A stretch of DNA of 64,000 nucleotides from Candidatus Epulonipiscium sp. (GTDB taxonomy: Bacteria > Bacillota_A > Clostridia > Lachnospirales > Cellulosilyticaceae): contig DUUM01000137.1 in the NCBI GenBank assembly GCA_012841565.1, positions 1-64,000 on the forward strand, given 5' to 3'. The notes under the pieces were generated by a model. It saw only the letters and a list, made by a program, of their open reading frames with translations, ran no database searches and was not told the DNA's origin. Both the position numbers and the translations under genes were made by a program. How positions within the stretch are numbered: the stretch's first letter is position 1; each line of letters opens with the position of its first letter. Shown piece by piece: positions 1 to 6,990 of this stretch.

Positions 1-255
1 GAGATTATGAGTTTTGAGTATTGGATCTTATGTTTTATAGGCATACTCCTCGGAATACCTTTTGCCTACCTATTAAATACAAGTTTAATTAACATGATTG
101 ATATTGAAGTGTTTTCATGGCCAGCAACGATTACACCTAGGGCCTATTTAATTGGTGCAGCAGGTTGCATGCTCGCCGTGTGGTTTTCGAATTTATCATC
201 TGGAAAGGTCATTAAAAATCTTGGATTAGTCGAAGTACTAAAGGAGCGAGAATAA
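1..255 (+). CDS. ABC transporter permease, C-terminal end (MacB/FtsX-like), partial
   Basis: The reading frame is open at base 1 and ends with TAA at 253-255, so only the last 84 or so residues are in the window. They contain two hydrophobic membrane segments and end in a charged tail (VLKERE), as is usual for the last helices of FtsX/MacB-type permeases. The stop overlaps the ATG of the next gene by one base, and that gene encodes a membrane-fusion protein. The pair therefore looks like part of an export or lipoprotein-type ABC system. The family call is by inference, because the diagnostic upstream part is missing. Confidence 0.6.
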   Translation, partial: EIMSFEYWILCFIGILLGIPFAYLLNTSLINMIDIEVFSWPATITPRAYLIGAAGCMLAVWFSNLSSGKVIKNLGLVEVLKERE

Positions 256-1640
256 TGAAAAAGAAAGTAAAATTAGCCAGCATCATCATCATTGCAATAT
301 TATTAATGGGATATGGGGTCTATAATTATTTACAGCCTATAGCTATTGAAACAAAGACCTTGGCTTTAAGTGAATCTGCTGTATCTTTTGTTGAAATGGG
401 TATTGTCAAAAATACAGACGAGCAATATATCTATCCTTTCGTATCAGGTAAAATAAAAGAAATATTCGTTCAAAAAGGGGAACTTATTAAGACAGGAGAT
501 GTCTTAGCCCAAATAGACTCTACGGAGACTAAATATGAACTTGAAAGGTTAAAAAAGTTAATTCGCGGCTATGAGGCGCAGTTAGCTATGGCCCATACTG
601 AAAATGAATTGTCCCAGAATACCCTTCAAGGTAATAAGAGTAATTTGTTAGGTCAACTCCAAGCACTAAAGGCTGAGTCTAATACTGAAAGTCAAGCAAA
701 GTTGGAGGAGCGCATCATAGAGCAGAGCCTTAAAACCTACGAGCGTGGTGTTAAAGACTTGGAAAAGTATAAAGAACTATATACCCTTGGTTATATTTCA
801 GAAGCTGAGTACAAAAATTATGAGGAATTAGTTAACACTTATAAGACTAATTACGATCAAAGCCTCGCTTCTAAAGATTCAAGAAGTGGCAATTTTACAG
901 CAATGGAAAAGGCTATTAATGCACAAATAAACAGTATTGATGTCGCTTTAAATATAGATACTTTAGAGTCTACTAAAGCGTATTATCAATCATTAATAGA
1001 TGGTAGCAAAGATTCCATCGAAGAATTAAAAGACCAACAAAACAACTACAAGGTAATCTCAACAATAGATGGTGTTGTCAGTGAAATTTATATTGAAAAT
1101 GTCAACAAAGTAAATAATACAGAGCCAGCATTTTTAATCCAAGGTGGCGAACAATCTCAGATTGAAGTCAAGGTAAGCACAAGGGATCGAGATGCCATCG
1201 CTATAGGGGACGCAGTAACGGTTATTATAGATAGACGATCTGGAGATATAGAGATGAACGGTTACATAGACTCCATATCAGAAAAAGCAGAGGCCTCCAT
1301 ATCACCCCTTGGGATTGAAGAAAGAAAGGTGCTAGTTCTTATTGAACCTGAATCTAATGATTACCTAGGGGCAGGTTATGATGTAGATATAAGATTTATT
1401 GTATCTGACGAAGGCAAGCAACTAATCGTGCCCAATAGTGCTCTATTTAAAAAAGATGAACAAGATATGGTACTCCTTATTAAAGAGAATACCGTTGTTG
1501 AGGCTCCAGTTGAAATAGGCTATGAATTAAATGGTGAGACAATTATAAAAAAAGGGATTCAAGAAGGCGACCAACTGATTACTGATTTAGATGCTAAAAA
1601 TTTAAAAGTTGGCATGAAGGCCATATCTAGCAATGAGTAA
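255..1640 (+). CDS. HlyD/RND-type membrane fusion protein of an ABC efflux system
   Basis: This 461-residue protein has one N-terminal membrane anchor (about residues 7-26). A biotinyl-lipoyl-like half motif follows (VSGKIKEIFVQKGELIKTGD, about 57-76), then a long charged coiled-coil region (about 85-275), the second lipoyl half (STIDGVVSEIYIENVNKV) and beta-barrel domains. This is the architecture of periplasmic adaptor or membrane fusion proteins, which in Gram-positive bacteria work with MacB-like ABC exporters. The start ATG overlaps the permease stop, and AAGGAG lies at 241-246 with correct spacing. No ATPase gene follows. Thirty-two bases after the stop an IS element begins, so the rest of the operon may lie upstream or may have been lost. 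Confidence 0.85.
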   Translation: MKKKVKLASIIIIAILLMGYGVYNYLQPIAIETKTLALSESAVSFVEMGIVKNTDEQYIYPFVSGKIKEIFVQKGELIKTGDVLAQIDSTETKYELERLKKLIRGYEAQLAMAHTENELSQNTLQGNKSNLLGQLQALKAESNTESQAKLEERIIEQSLKTYERGVKDLEKYKELYTLGYISEAEYKNYEELVNTYKTNYDQSLASKDSRSGNFTAMEKAINAQINSIDVALNIDTLESTKAYYQSLIDGSKDSIEELKDQQNNYKVISTIDGVVSEIYIENVNKVNNTEPAFLIQGGEQSQIEVKVSTRDRDAIAIGDAVTVIIDRRSGDIEMNGYIDSISEKAEASISPLGIEERKVLVLIEPESNDYLGAGYDVDIRFIVSDEGKQLIVPNSALFKKDEQDMVLLIKENTVVEAPVEIGYELNGETIIKKGIQEGDQLITDLDAKNLKVGMKAISSNE

Positions 1641-1671
1641 ACGCTATTGCAAACTTAACCACCCTTTGATG

Positions 1672-1696
1672 GAGACTGTAAATTATTTTGTGTCTT
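1672..1696. repeat. IS256-family left terminal inverted repeat
   Basis: Begins GAGACTGTAAAT and ends TTGTGTCTT. It is the imperfect reverse complement of 3253-3277. A 22-bp near-perfect palindrome (1694-1715, arms CTTAGAAAGA and TCTTTCTAAG) overlaps its inner edge. Confidence 0.8.
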
Positions 1697-1969
1697 AGAA
1701 AGAAATCTTTCTAAGGCTTAAATTAGATATGTATGAGTTAATAACTAAATATGTTGATATATATATTATTACCACATTTTGTATTAATATACGTTATTTT
1801 TAAAAATTTCATAACTAAATAAGCCGGTATAAACTTGTGTTTTTGTGGGCCCTGCCCACACCCGGCCTCGAGAATAATTTTCGTCTTCTTTGGTAATACT
1901 AATGAATGCCGAGAGAATAAAAGGTATGTCGGTAGCATAATTAAATTAGGCTACCGGCTCCTTTTTGTA
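1697..1969 (-). other. Non-coding tail of the IS element, with hairpins
   Basis: This stretch lies between the transposase stop and the left repeat and has no convincing gene. Read on the minus strand it first carries a hairpin with outer arms AAAAGG/CCTTTT around CGGTAGC/GCTACCG (about 1921-1966), a plausible transposase terminator. A GC-rich cruciform follows, with outer arms GCCGG/CCGGC and inner arms GTGGGC/GCCCAC (about 1823-1866). The rest is very AT-rich. A 66-codon ORF on the minus strand (1738-1938) crosses the hairpins and looks like chance. Confidence 0.5.
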
Positions 1970-3184
1970 TTACAAGTACTGGTTGATTCGCTCACCATAC
2001 AAAATGCTGAGCTGGCTTATAACCAGATCCCAATTACGATATCGTTGGGTCCACTTTTTTACAATGTTAATTGTGGCAAGATATAGCATTTTTTCAAGGG
2101 AAGTATCACTTGGAAATACACTCTTGGTTTTTGTTACTTTACGATACTGCCTATTAACGCCTTCAATAATGTTTGTCGTGTACATAATTCTTCTAATATC
2201 ATCACTAAACTCAAAGAATGGTCTAACTACATCCCAATTCATTTCCCAGTTGCTGATTGCAAATGGGTATTTTTTTCCCCAATTCTCTTTAAGAATTTCT
2301 AGCTCTGATAATGCTATTTCTTCTGTAGGCGCTTTGTATACCGCCTTAAAGTCTGAGGCAAACTTTTTTAAATCCTTGTAAGATACATATTTAAATGAGT
2401 TGCGAAGCATGTGAATAATACAACGCTGAACCTGGGCATTTGGGTAGGTAGCATGAATTGCTTCTTTGAAGCCTGGAAGTCCATCTACGCAGAAGAATAG
2501 GACATCTTGTACACCACGGTTCTTTAAATCATTAAGAACTCCTAGCCAAAACTTAGAGGATTCATTAGCTCCAACTGTAATACTTAGAATATCTTTTTTA
2601 CCATCTAGTGTAACACCCAGTACGATGTAAGCTGCTTTGTTAACAATCCTTCCATCATCCCTAACTTTATAATGGATTGCATCCATAAAGACGAAAGGGT
2701 AAATGGCCTCCAGTGATCTTGCTTGCCATTCTTTAACTTCGGGAAGGATTTTATCGGTAATCCTACTTACCATTTCAGCTGAAACCTCTATGCCATAGAT
2801 GTCTTTGAGTTGGTCGTGAATGTCTCTGGTACTCATTCCACGGGCATATAGGGAAATAATCTGTTCCTCGATTCCAGATATATCTCTTTGATATTTAGGC
2901 ACGATTTTGGGTTCGAACTCACCATTCCGGTCTCTAGGAATATCAATAGGAAACTCACCAAACTGGCTTTTAATTGTTTTGGCAGAGTAGCCATTGCGTT
3001 TGTTATCACTATCTATCTCACCTTTTTCATTTTTAGCATAACCTATAGAAGCCTCTATTTCAGCTTCCAAAAGTTCTTGTAGGATATCTTTAAAGCTGTC
3101 TTTTAAGAGACTGTAAATATCACCTACATCTGTAATATTATTTTCTGCAATGATTTGTTTTAATTGTTCTTTTCCGATTGCCAT
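1970..3184 (-). CDS. IS256-family (Mutator-type) transposase
   Basis: The protein has 404 residues, the usual length for this family. The DDE catalytic triad can be read as D168 in FVFMDAIHYK, D234 in FCVDGLPGF and E341 in TTNIIEGVNRQ. The family's conserved C and H residues lie in VQRCIIHMLRN between the second D and the E. The frame is intact, so the element may still be active. The gene sits inside recognisable inverted repeats and points away from the defence genes to its right. Confidence 0.95.
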   Translation of the reverse strand: MAIGKEQLKQIIAENNITDVGDIYSLLKDSFKDILQELLEAEIEASIGYAKNEKGEIDSDNKRNGYSAKTIKSQFGEFPIDIPRDRNGEFEPKIVPKYQRDISGIEEQIISLYARGMSTRDIHDQLKDIYGIEVSAEMVSRITDKILPEVKEWQARSLEAIYPFVFMDAIHYKVRDDGRIVNKAAYIVLGVTLDGKKDILSITVGANESSKFWLGVLNDLKNRGVQDVLFFCVDGLPGFKEAIHATYPNAQVQRCIIHMLRNSFKYVSYKDLKKFASDFKAVYKAPTEEIALSELEILKENWGKKYPFAISNWEMNWDVVRPFFEFSDDIRRIMYTTNIIEGVNRQYRKVTKTKSVFPSDTSLEKMLYLATINIVKKWTQRYRNWDLVISQLSILYGERINQYL

Positions 3185-3252
3185 AAAAAAACTCCTTCCT
3201 GGTTTGAATTATCTATATCTAATTCTTCCCAAGAAAGAGGTATTTATTTCCA

Positions 3253-3277
3253 AAGACACAAGATTATTTACACTACC
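3253..3277. repeat. IS256-family right terminal inverted repeat
   Basis: Read on the minus strand it begins GGTAGTGTAAAT and ends TTGTGTCTT, matching the left repeat at about 20 of 25 positions. It lies 69 bp upstream of the transposase start, so it also borders the transposase promoter region. Confidence 0.8.
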
Positions 3278-3287
3278 GGAGTTTGCT

Positions 3288-3497
3288 TTATTTTTTGATT
3301 TTTCGAGAAATAATTTTTCCACCTTCTGAAATTAATTCTGTTGTGAGATCTGATGTGAAATCTATCACCTTGTGCCACTCATTTTTAAACTTGAAGAACA
3401 ACTCTCCGTTAATTTCTTTTGTTGGGCAAGTATATGTTCCCCATCCAGTAGTAATCTGAACCCACTTCAAAATGCGGTTAATACCTAATACTAACAT
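3288..3497 (-). CDS. Small conserved-looking protein of unknown function (69 aa)
   Basis: The start chosen is the ATG at 3497, preceded at proper distance by GGAGGAGGT. A longer reading from 3512 would place that ribosome site inside the gene. The product begins with a hydrophobic stretch (MLVLGINRILKWVQITTGW), has an aromatic-rich middle and ends with a basic tail (IISRKIKK). I do not recognise the family. It lies 26 bases downstream of another unknown gene on the same strand, probably co-transcribed. It starts immediately next to the IS right end. Confidence 0.55.
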   Translation of the reverse strand: MLVLGINRILKWVQITTGWGTYTCPTKEINGELFFKFKNEWHKVIDFTSDLTTELISEGGKIISRKIKK

Positions 3498-3523
3498 TCT
3501 TACCTCCTCCAAACCGTTTATGA

Positions 3524-3988
3524 TTATGCCGCAATAACACCCTTGGTATAGCTCTCAACCCATGTTTGTCCGGGTAAAAGTTCGATACCATGTTCCGCTG
3601 CTGCCGCCATCTTTTCTGGGGAAGTATTCCAACCCTCGTAAAGATTTCGTATATGACCTTTTACGTCAAATATAGCTCTGTATTCATTGTGTGCCGGAAG
3701 CAAAATTATATCTGAGGCACTTACCGTTTCAACAACTGAAATCGAATTTTCAGTTACTTTCGTGGCAACCTTATCTGCAGGCATTCTTGATACAGTCTTT
3801 TGTAAAACAGTCCACAGTTTATTTATGGAGTCCTTATTTTTTATCCCTACAATAATACCTATTAACGACGCAATGCTTATTCCTGCAAGGAAAAGCTCTT
3901 TTTTATGCGCTTTAACCCACTTGATAAATGCACCTTTTTCCTTCTCAATTCTATAGCTAATCTCTGATTTTTCAATATGCTCTTCCAT
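3524..3988 (-). CDS. Single-pass membrane protein of unknown function
   Basis: This is a 154-residue product. It has a charged N-terminus (about 1-30), one membrane segment (about 32-50, FLAGISIASLIGIIVGI), a linker, and a C-terminal region of about 60 residues. That region contains IRNLYEGWNTSPEKMAAAAE followed by GIELLPGQTWVESY. The even spacing of aromatic, Gly and Pro residues suggests a compact folded domain, but I cannot name it. A good AAAGGAGG site precedes the ATG. The gene sits in the accessory island between the XRE regulator and a 69-residue unknown gene, probably in one transcript with the latter. Confidence 0.6.
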   Translation of the reverse strand: MEEHIEKSEISYRIEKEKGAFIKWVKAHKKELFLAGISIASLIGIIVGIKNKDSINKLWTVLQKTVSRMPADKVATKVTENSISVVETVSASDIILLPAHNEYRAIFDVKGHIRNLYEGWNTSPEKMAAAAEHGIELLPGQTWVESYTKGVIAA

Positions 3989-4065
3989 GCTCAGACCTCC
4001 TTTATATATTACACTTTAATTATATCAGGTATCTGAACAACGGGAGTTCGCAATTCGAGAACACC

Positions 4066-4914
4066 CTATCGGCAGCTTCGAAGGAACATCTTAGCATACT
4101 TGTTATCTAATTGTGCGTAAGCAATCATAAGCTGAATGCCCATTGTCACATTCATTTCTGCCGACAAAGCTGTATCAACCAGTCCATTTGTATAGCGCAG
4201 TGCCAGATAATAATCACCCAGATCAGACCAGTTCTTATTGGATTTTAAACTCTTGATTGATTCACAAAGCAATTCATCAATATCTGAAATAAATCCTTGC
4301 CTCCTACTTTCCACCTCAGGTGACAGATTTTTTATTTCTCTGGATAGCTCTATCATATCAATTCTTTTTGACAGTAGTTTATTCTGAAGTGCCAGCATTT
4401 CTTTTGCATCGAATATCTGCGACCACCACACAAAAATGCTCCATACAAGATTAGCTATAGCCTCTGGTGCTTCAGTCTCATTAGTTGACTGTGCAAAAAG
4501 TGCAGTCACTTCCTTAATAATAGTTCCTCTTAAAGTTTCACCACTTGCAAACGCACTCAGTATTCTCTGACTTAAATTATATCCTTTTTTGAATGAGGCA
4601 TTATTCATTGCTTCCTCCGAAGAGAAAAGCGGCATGATCTTCTTGAATGTTTCAACAGTCGATGACAGAGAAATCTGTTGCACATCGATTTTATCAAGAC
4701 TAGTCATATCGGTGTGCATCAGTTCATCTACTGTTTTTCCATAATAATTGGCTATAGTTTTCAAGGTATCTGGGTCTGGCTTTCTGCTGCCATTTTCGTA
4801 TCCTTTAATCGTAGATTTTGCAAATCCAATAGCATCTCCAAGATTCTCTAAGGTGTCTCCGTGAATTTCCCTTAGTCGCTGTATATTGCTTCCTAATAGG
4901 TTAGTATCTTTCAT
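4066..4914 (-). CDS. XRE-family transcriptional regulator with helical C-terminal domain
   Basis: Residues about 8-65 form a typical Cro/CI helix-turn-helix (NIQRLREIHGDTLENLGDAI, then KSTIKGYENGSRKPDPDTL). The remaining 215 residues are mostly helical and show no enzyme motif. This layout (short HTH plus a long helical, possibly ligand- or peptide-binding part) recalls PlcR/Rgg-like regulators, but no TPR repeats can be asserted. GAGGATTAAAT precedes the ATG. Only 11 bases separate its start from the stop of a 31-codon lipopeptide gene, so the two are very probably co-transcribed. Confidence 0.8.
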   Translation of the reverse strand: MKDTNLLGSNIQRLREIHGDTLENLGDAIGFAKSTIKGYENGSRKPDPDTLKTIANYYGKTVDELMHTDMTSLDKIDVQQISLSSTVETFKKIMPLFSSEEAMNNASFKKGYNLSQRILSAFASGETLRGTIIKEVTALFAQSTNETEAPEAIANLVWSIFVWWSQIFDAKEMLALQNKLLSKRIDMIELSREIKNLSPEVESRRQGFISDIDELLCESIKSLKSNKNWSDLGDYYLALRYTNGLVDTALSAEMNVTMGIQLMIAYAQLDNKYAKMFLRSCR

Positions 4915-4925
4915 ATTTAATCCTC

Positions 4926-5021
4926 TTACTCATTATATAAATTATTATTACTTCTTTCATTATCACATGCAGTGATGAAAAATGCTAAAATCATTATAAT
5001 CAATACCTTGGCAATTTTCAT
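4926..5021 (-). CDS. Putative 31-aa lipopeptide (signal-peptide-like small ORF)
   Basis: The ORF has an AAGGAG site 10 bases before the ATG at 5021 and ends TAA at 4926-4928. The product starts MKIAKVLIIM and has a hydrophobic core ending in a lipobox (ITAC at about 18-21). Only 10 hydrophilic residues (DNERSNNNLY-type) follow, then the stop. It is thus a complete lipoprotein signal sequence with almost no mature protein. Such peptides are known as entericidin-like toxins, as pheromone precursors, or as decayed lipoproteins. Its tight coupling to the XRE gene makes a regulatory role possible, but this is inference. Confidence 0.45.
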   Translation of the reverse strand: MKIAKVLIIMILAFFITACDNERSNNNLYNE

Positions 5022-5069
5022 AGTTTAAGCACTCCTTCCTTCAATACCTAGTTCATTGTTTGGATTTTC

Positions 5070-5081
5070 AGTCTATAGACT
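5070..5081. promoter_or_regulatory. 12-bp perfect palindrome upstream of lipopeptide/XRE genes
   Basis: AGTCTATAGACT is its own reverse complement. It lies about 50 bp upstream of the lipopeptide start, in the likely promoter region of the lipopeptide-XRE pair. Dimeric XRE proteins often bind such sites for autoregulation. The assignment is by position only. Confidence 0.35.
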
Positions 5082-5157
5082 TGTCCTATCAGTACTTAGC
5101 ACCTTCTCATATTTTATGTTTCAATTTTTGTTATAATCAATTCCATTTGCTATTAAA

Positions 5158-6300
5158 TTAAAAATCAAGTTTTTCTAGACTTATATTTGGATATTTTTGT
5201 CTGAAGGAACCTTCTGCTTTTGTATACATCTTTGTTAGAGCTTCAGTATTCTGATCACGTTCCAGAAAAAATATCTGTACACACTCATGAACACTAAATA
5301 ATTGTATTGGTGTAGTCAGTTTTTCCATCCGTTCAGTCAATGCTACTTTTAGCTCTTCATCAGAAAAATGCAATTTTTCTTGGCAGTTAGTTATTGTAGA
5401 TATTACTCCTGGAGCTGTTTTACACAAGGATTCTGAATATGGGAAGAAGCTTTTTGCAAAGATATTAAGATGTCTAATATCAAAGCCATTCCATGTACCA
5501 CTTAGATCTAAAAATACTACTTCAGCAAGCATGCCTAATGCATCTAGATATTTATCTTCCTCGATAAGAAAATTAGACATAGAGTATCTACTGTTTCTAT
5601 ATAATCCAAGATCTCCATTCTTTAAATGTTTAGTGCAACGATGATTTAAGTACCCCCATATTTTATCCCTGTACGGCATATAAGGCTGAGTATGTACTAT
5701 TTGGTTAAGAGACCATATATCTAAATCCTCTATGCTGTGTTTATGGATATATGGTACATATGCTTCTTCTTCTAAAGCAGCTTTCCCTAATTCTGTTAGG
5801 GCATAAGTACGCTTTGGAAATAAAGCTTTTATCTCTTCTTCTGGAATATTATCTATGACTCTTTCTATAAGTTCAACTTTCTTCCCAGATACTTTTAAAT
5901 CATATTTCCTCAACACTTCTTTAAGCACACTAACATTCTGCTTTTCCAAAGCAGAACCTATATCTCCTATTTGTAAAAAGCCTCTATCATTTAATGATGA
6001 GAGAACAGCTTGTACGTCTCGCACACCATATTTATACCACCAAAACCCTTGAAATGAGTTTTCATGTGTATAAAATGTATGGGCATAGTCCAAAGCTAAT
6101 ATTTCGTGTGGAAACAGTCCATGTTTGCTTGGAATTGCAGCCTTAATACGCTTTTCAACTGGCACAATCTGACTATCAATTTCAGCTTTGGTTAGTGGAT
6201 TTGGCTCACTTATACTAATCGAATAACTAATTATCTTGCTATCCTTTGTGTCCTCATTAGACTGTCTGTTTTTTCTTTTAAAAATATCTAATATCCCCAT
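5158..6300 (-). CDS. SAP-domain protein of unknown function
   Basis: This 380-residue protein has a polar N-terminus (FKRKNRQSNEDTKDSK). A middle region contains a SAP-like helix-extension-helix at about 121-157 (VSVLKEVLRKYDLKVSGKKV followed by ELIERVI). SAP motifs usually bind DNA or act as scaffold modules. A second part (about 165-380) has helical repeats and no recognised catalytic residues. The ATG at 6300 has AGGAAGGAG at good distance. The gene stands alone, with about 136 bp to the next gene downstream, inside the accessory island. Confidence 0.65.
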   Translation of the reverse strand: MGILDIFKRKNRQSNEDTKDSKIISYSISISEPNPLTKAEIDSQIVPVEKRIKAAIPSKHGLFPHEILALDYAHTFYTHENSFQGFWWYKYGVRDVQAVLSSLNDRGFLQIGDIGSALEKQNVSVLKEVLRKYDLKVSGKKVELIERVIDNIPEEEIKALFPKRTYALTELGKAALEEEAYVPYIHKHSIEDLDIWSLNQIVHTQPYMPYRDKIWGYLNHRCTKHLKNGDLGLYRNSRYSMSNFLIEEDKYLDALGMLAEVVFLDLSGTWNGFDIRHLNIFAKSFFPYSESLCKTAPGVISTITNCQEKLHFSDEELKVALTERMEKLTTPIQLFSVHECVQIFFLERDQNTEALTKMYTKAEGSFRQKYPNISLEKLDF

Positions 6301-6482
6301 ATTTATACTCCTTCCTATTGTGATTCATATTCTTCGGATTTTCTACATTATAGCATATATATACTCTAAAATAAGAAAATTCTAACTTATTTAAATTGAA
6401 TTATGCATGTAATTTGTATAAACTAGAGTTAAGTATATTATCTGGACAGGTTTATATTAATGAAAAGAAGTGGAGGTTCATT

Positions 6483-6803
6483 ATGAGAGAAAAAGAAATT
6501 AAAATAGTCACTACTACTTTGAACTATGCCTTACTAATTATGAGCCTTGCATCTGTGTATATACTTATAAGGTTTACCCTATTACATATTGTGTTTTTCC
6601 CAGAAGAAATCCCTTATATTAATCAAGAAGCTATTATATTAATCTTATCGGCAGTTTTCTTTATAGCATCTATGAAGTTTAAATTTAAACTAGCCAAGAT
6701 AGTATCCTTTATTGCAATTATGCTCGGGGTATTTAATTTTTTAGCTTTTACAACCATGTCAATTTTATATTATAAGGATTTATATCTAGATGCATTTATA
6801 TGA
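6483..6803 (+). CDS. Small three-helix membrane protein, unknown function
   Basis: The start at 6483 (MREKEIK) was chosen because GTGGAGG lies 6 bases before it. An in-frame ATG at 6396 has no such site. The 106-residue product shows three hydrophobic segments (about 13-38, 48-64 and 69-92) with short charged loops. It is the only plus-strand gene of the island and reads toward the minus-strand nuclease-ATPase gene, sharing the intergenic terminator region with it. I do not recognise a family. Confidence 0.55.
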   Translation: MREKEIKIVTTTLNYALLIMSLASVYILIRFTLLHIVFFPEEIPYINQEAIILILSAVFFIASMKFKFKLAKIVSFIAIMLGVFNFLAFTTMSILYYKDLYLDAFI

Positions 6804-6944
6804 CTAATAATAACTAAACTAAAATGCTAATAAGCTATTACCTAAGTAAATCAATTATTAAACTCCTCTATGCTATGCACTAAAATGATAAAAAATATAG
6901 TTACTTTATGAAGCCTTGATGATATGTTTAATTATGATTGTATA

Positions 6945-6982
6945 CAAAAAGACTCCCTTAAATTTGCATATTTGGAGTCTTC
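6945..6982. terminator. Terminator of the nuclease-STAND gene (possibly bidirectional)
   Basis: Arms AAGACTCC (6949-6956) and GGAGTCTT (6974-6981) flank a 17-nt loop. On the minus strand the stem is followed by TTTTTG, fitting a Rho-independent terminator just after the stop at 6991. It may also stop the plus-strand membrane-protein transcript. Confidence 0.7.
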
Positions 6983-6990
6983 TTAATAAA

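Larger units (their letters stand above)
1672..3277 (-). mobile_element. IS256-family insertion sequence, about 1.6 kb
   Basis: The element is bounded by imperfect 25-bp terminal inverted repeats at 1672-1696 and 3253-3277. About 20 of 25 positions match, and they share the cores TGTAAAT and TTGTGTCTT. One transposase gene fills 1970-3184. Some 270 bp of AT-rich non-coding DNA with GC-rich hairpins lies between the transposase stop and the left repeat, which is unusually long for this family. The bases just outside the repeats (CCTTTGATG on the left, GGAGTTTGC on the right) do not form the 8-9 bp direct repeat that IS256 insertion normally makes. Confidence 0.85.

Noticed and set aside
1738..1938. 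66-codon ORF on the minus strand inside the IS tail
   Set aside because: It crosses two hairpins, has no ribosome site and has a low-complexity composition, so it looks like a chance ORF.
3498..3512. Start of the 69-residue gene at 3512
   Set aside because: The GGAGGAGG site lies inside that extension and fits the ATG at 3497.
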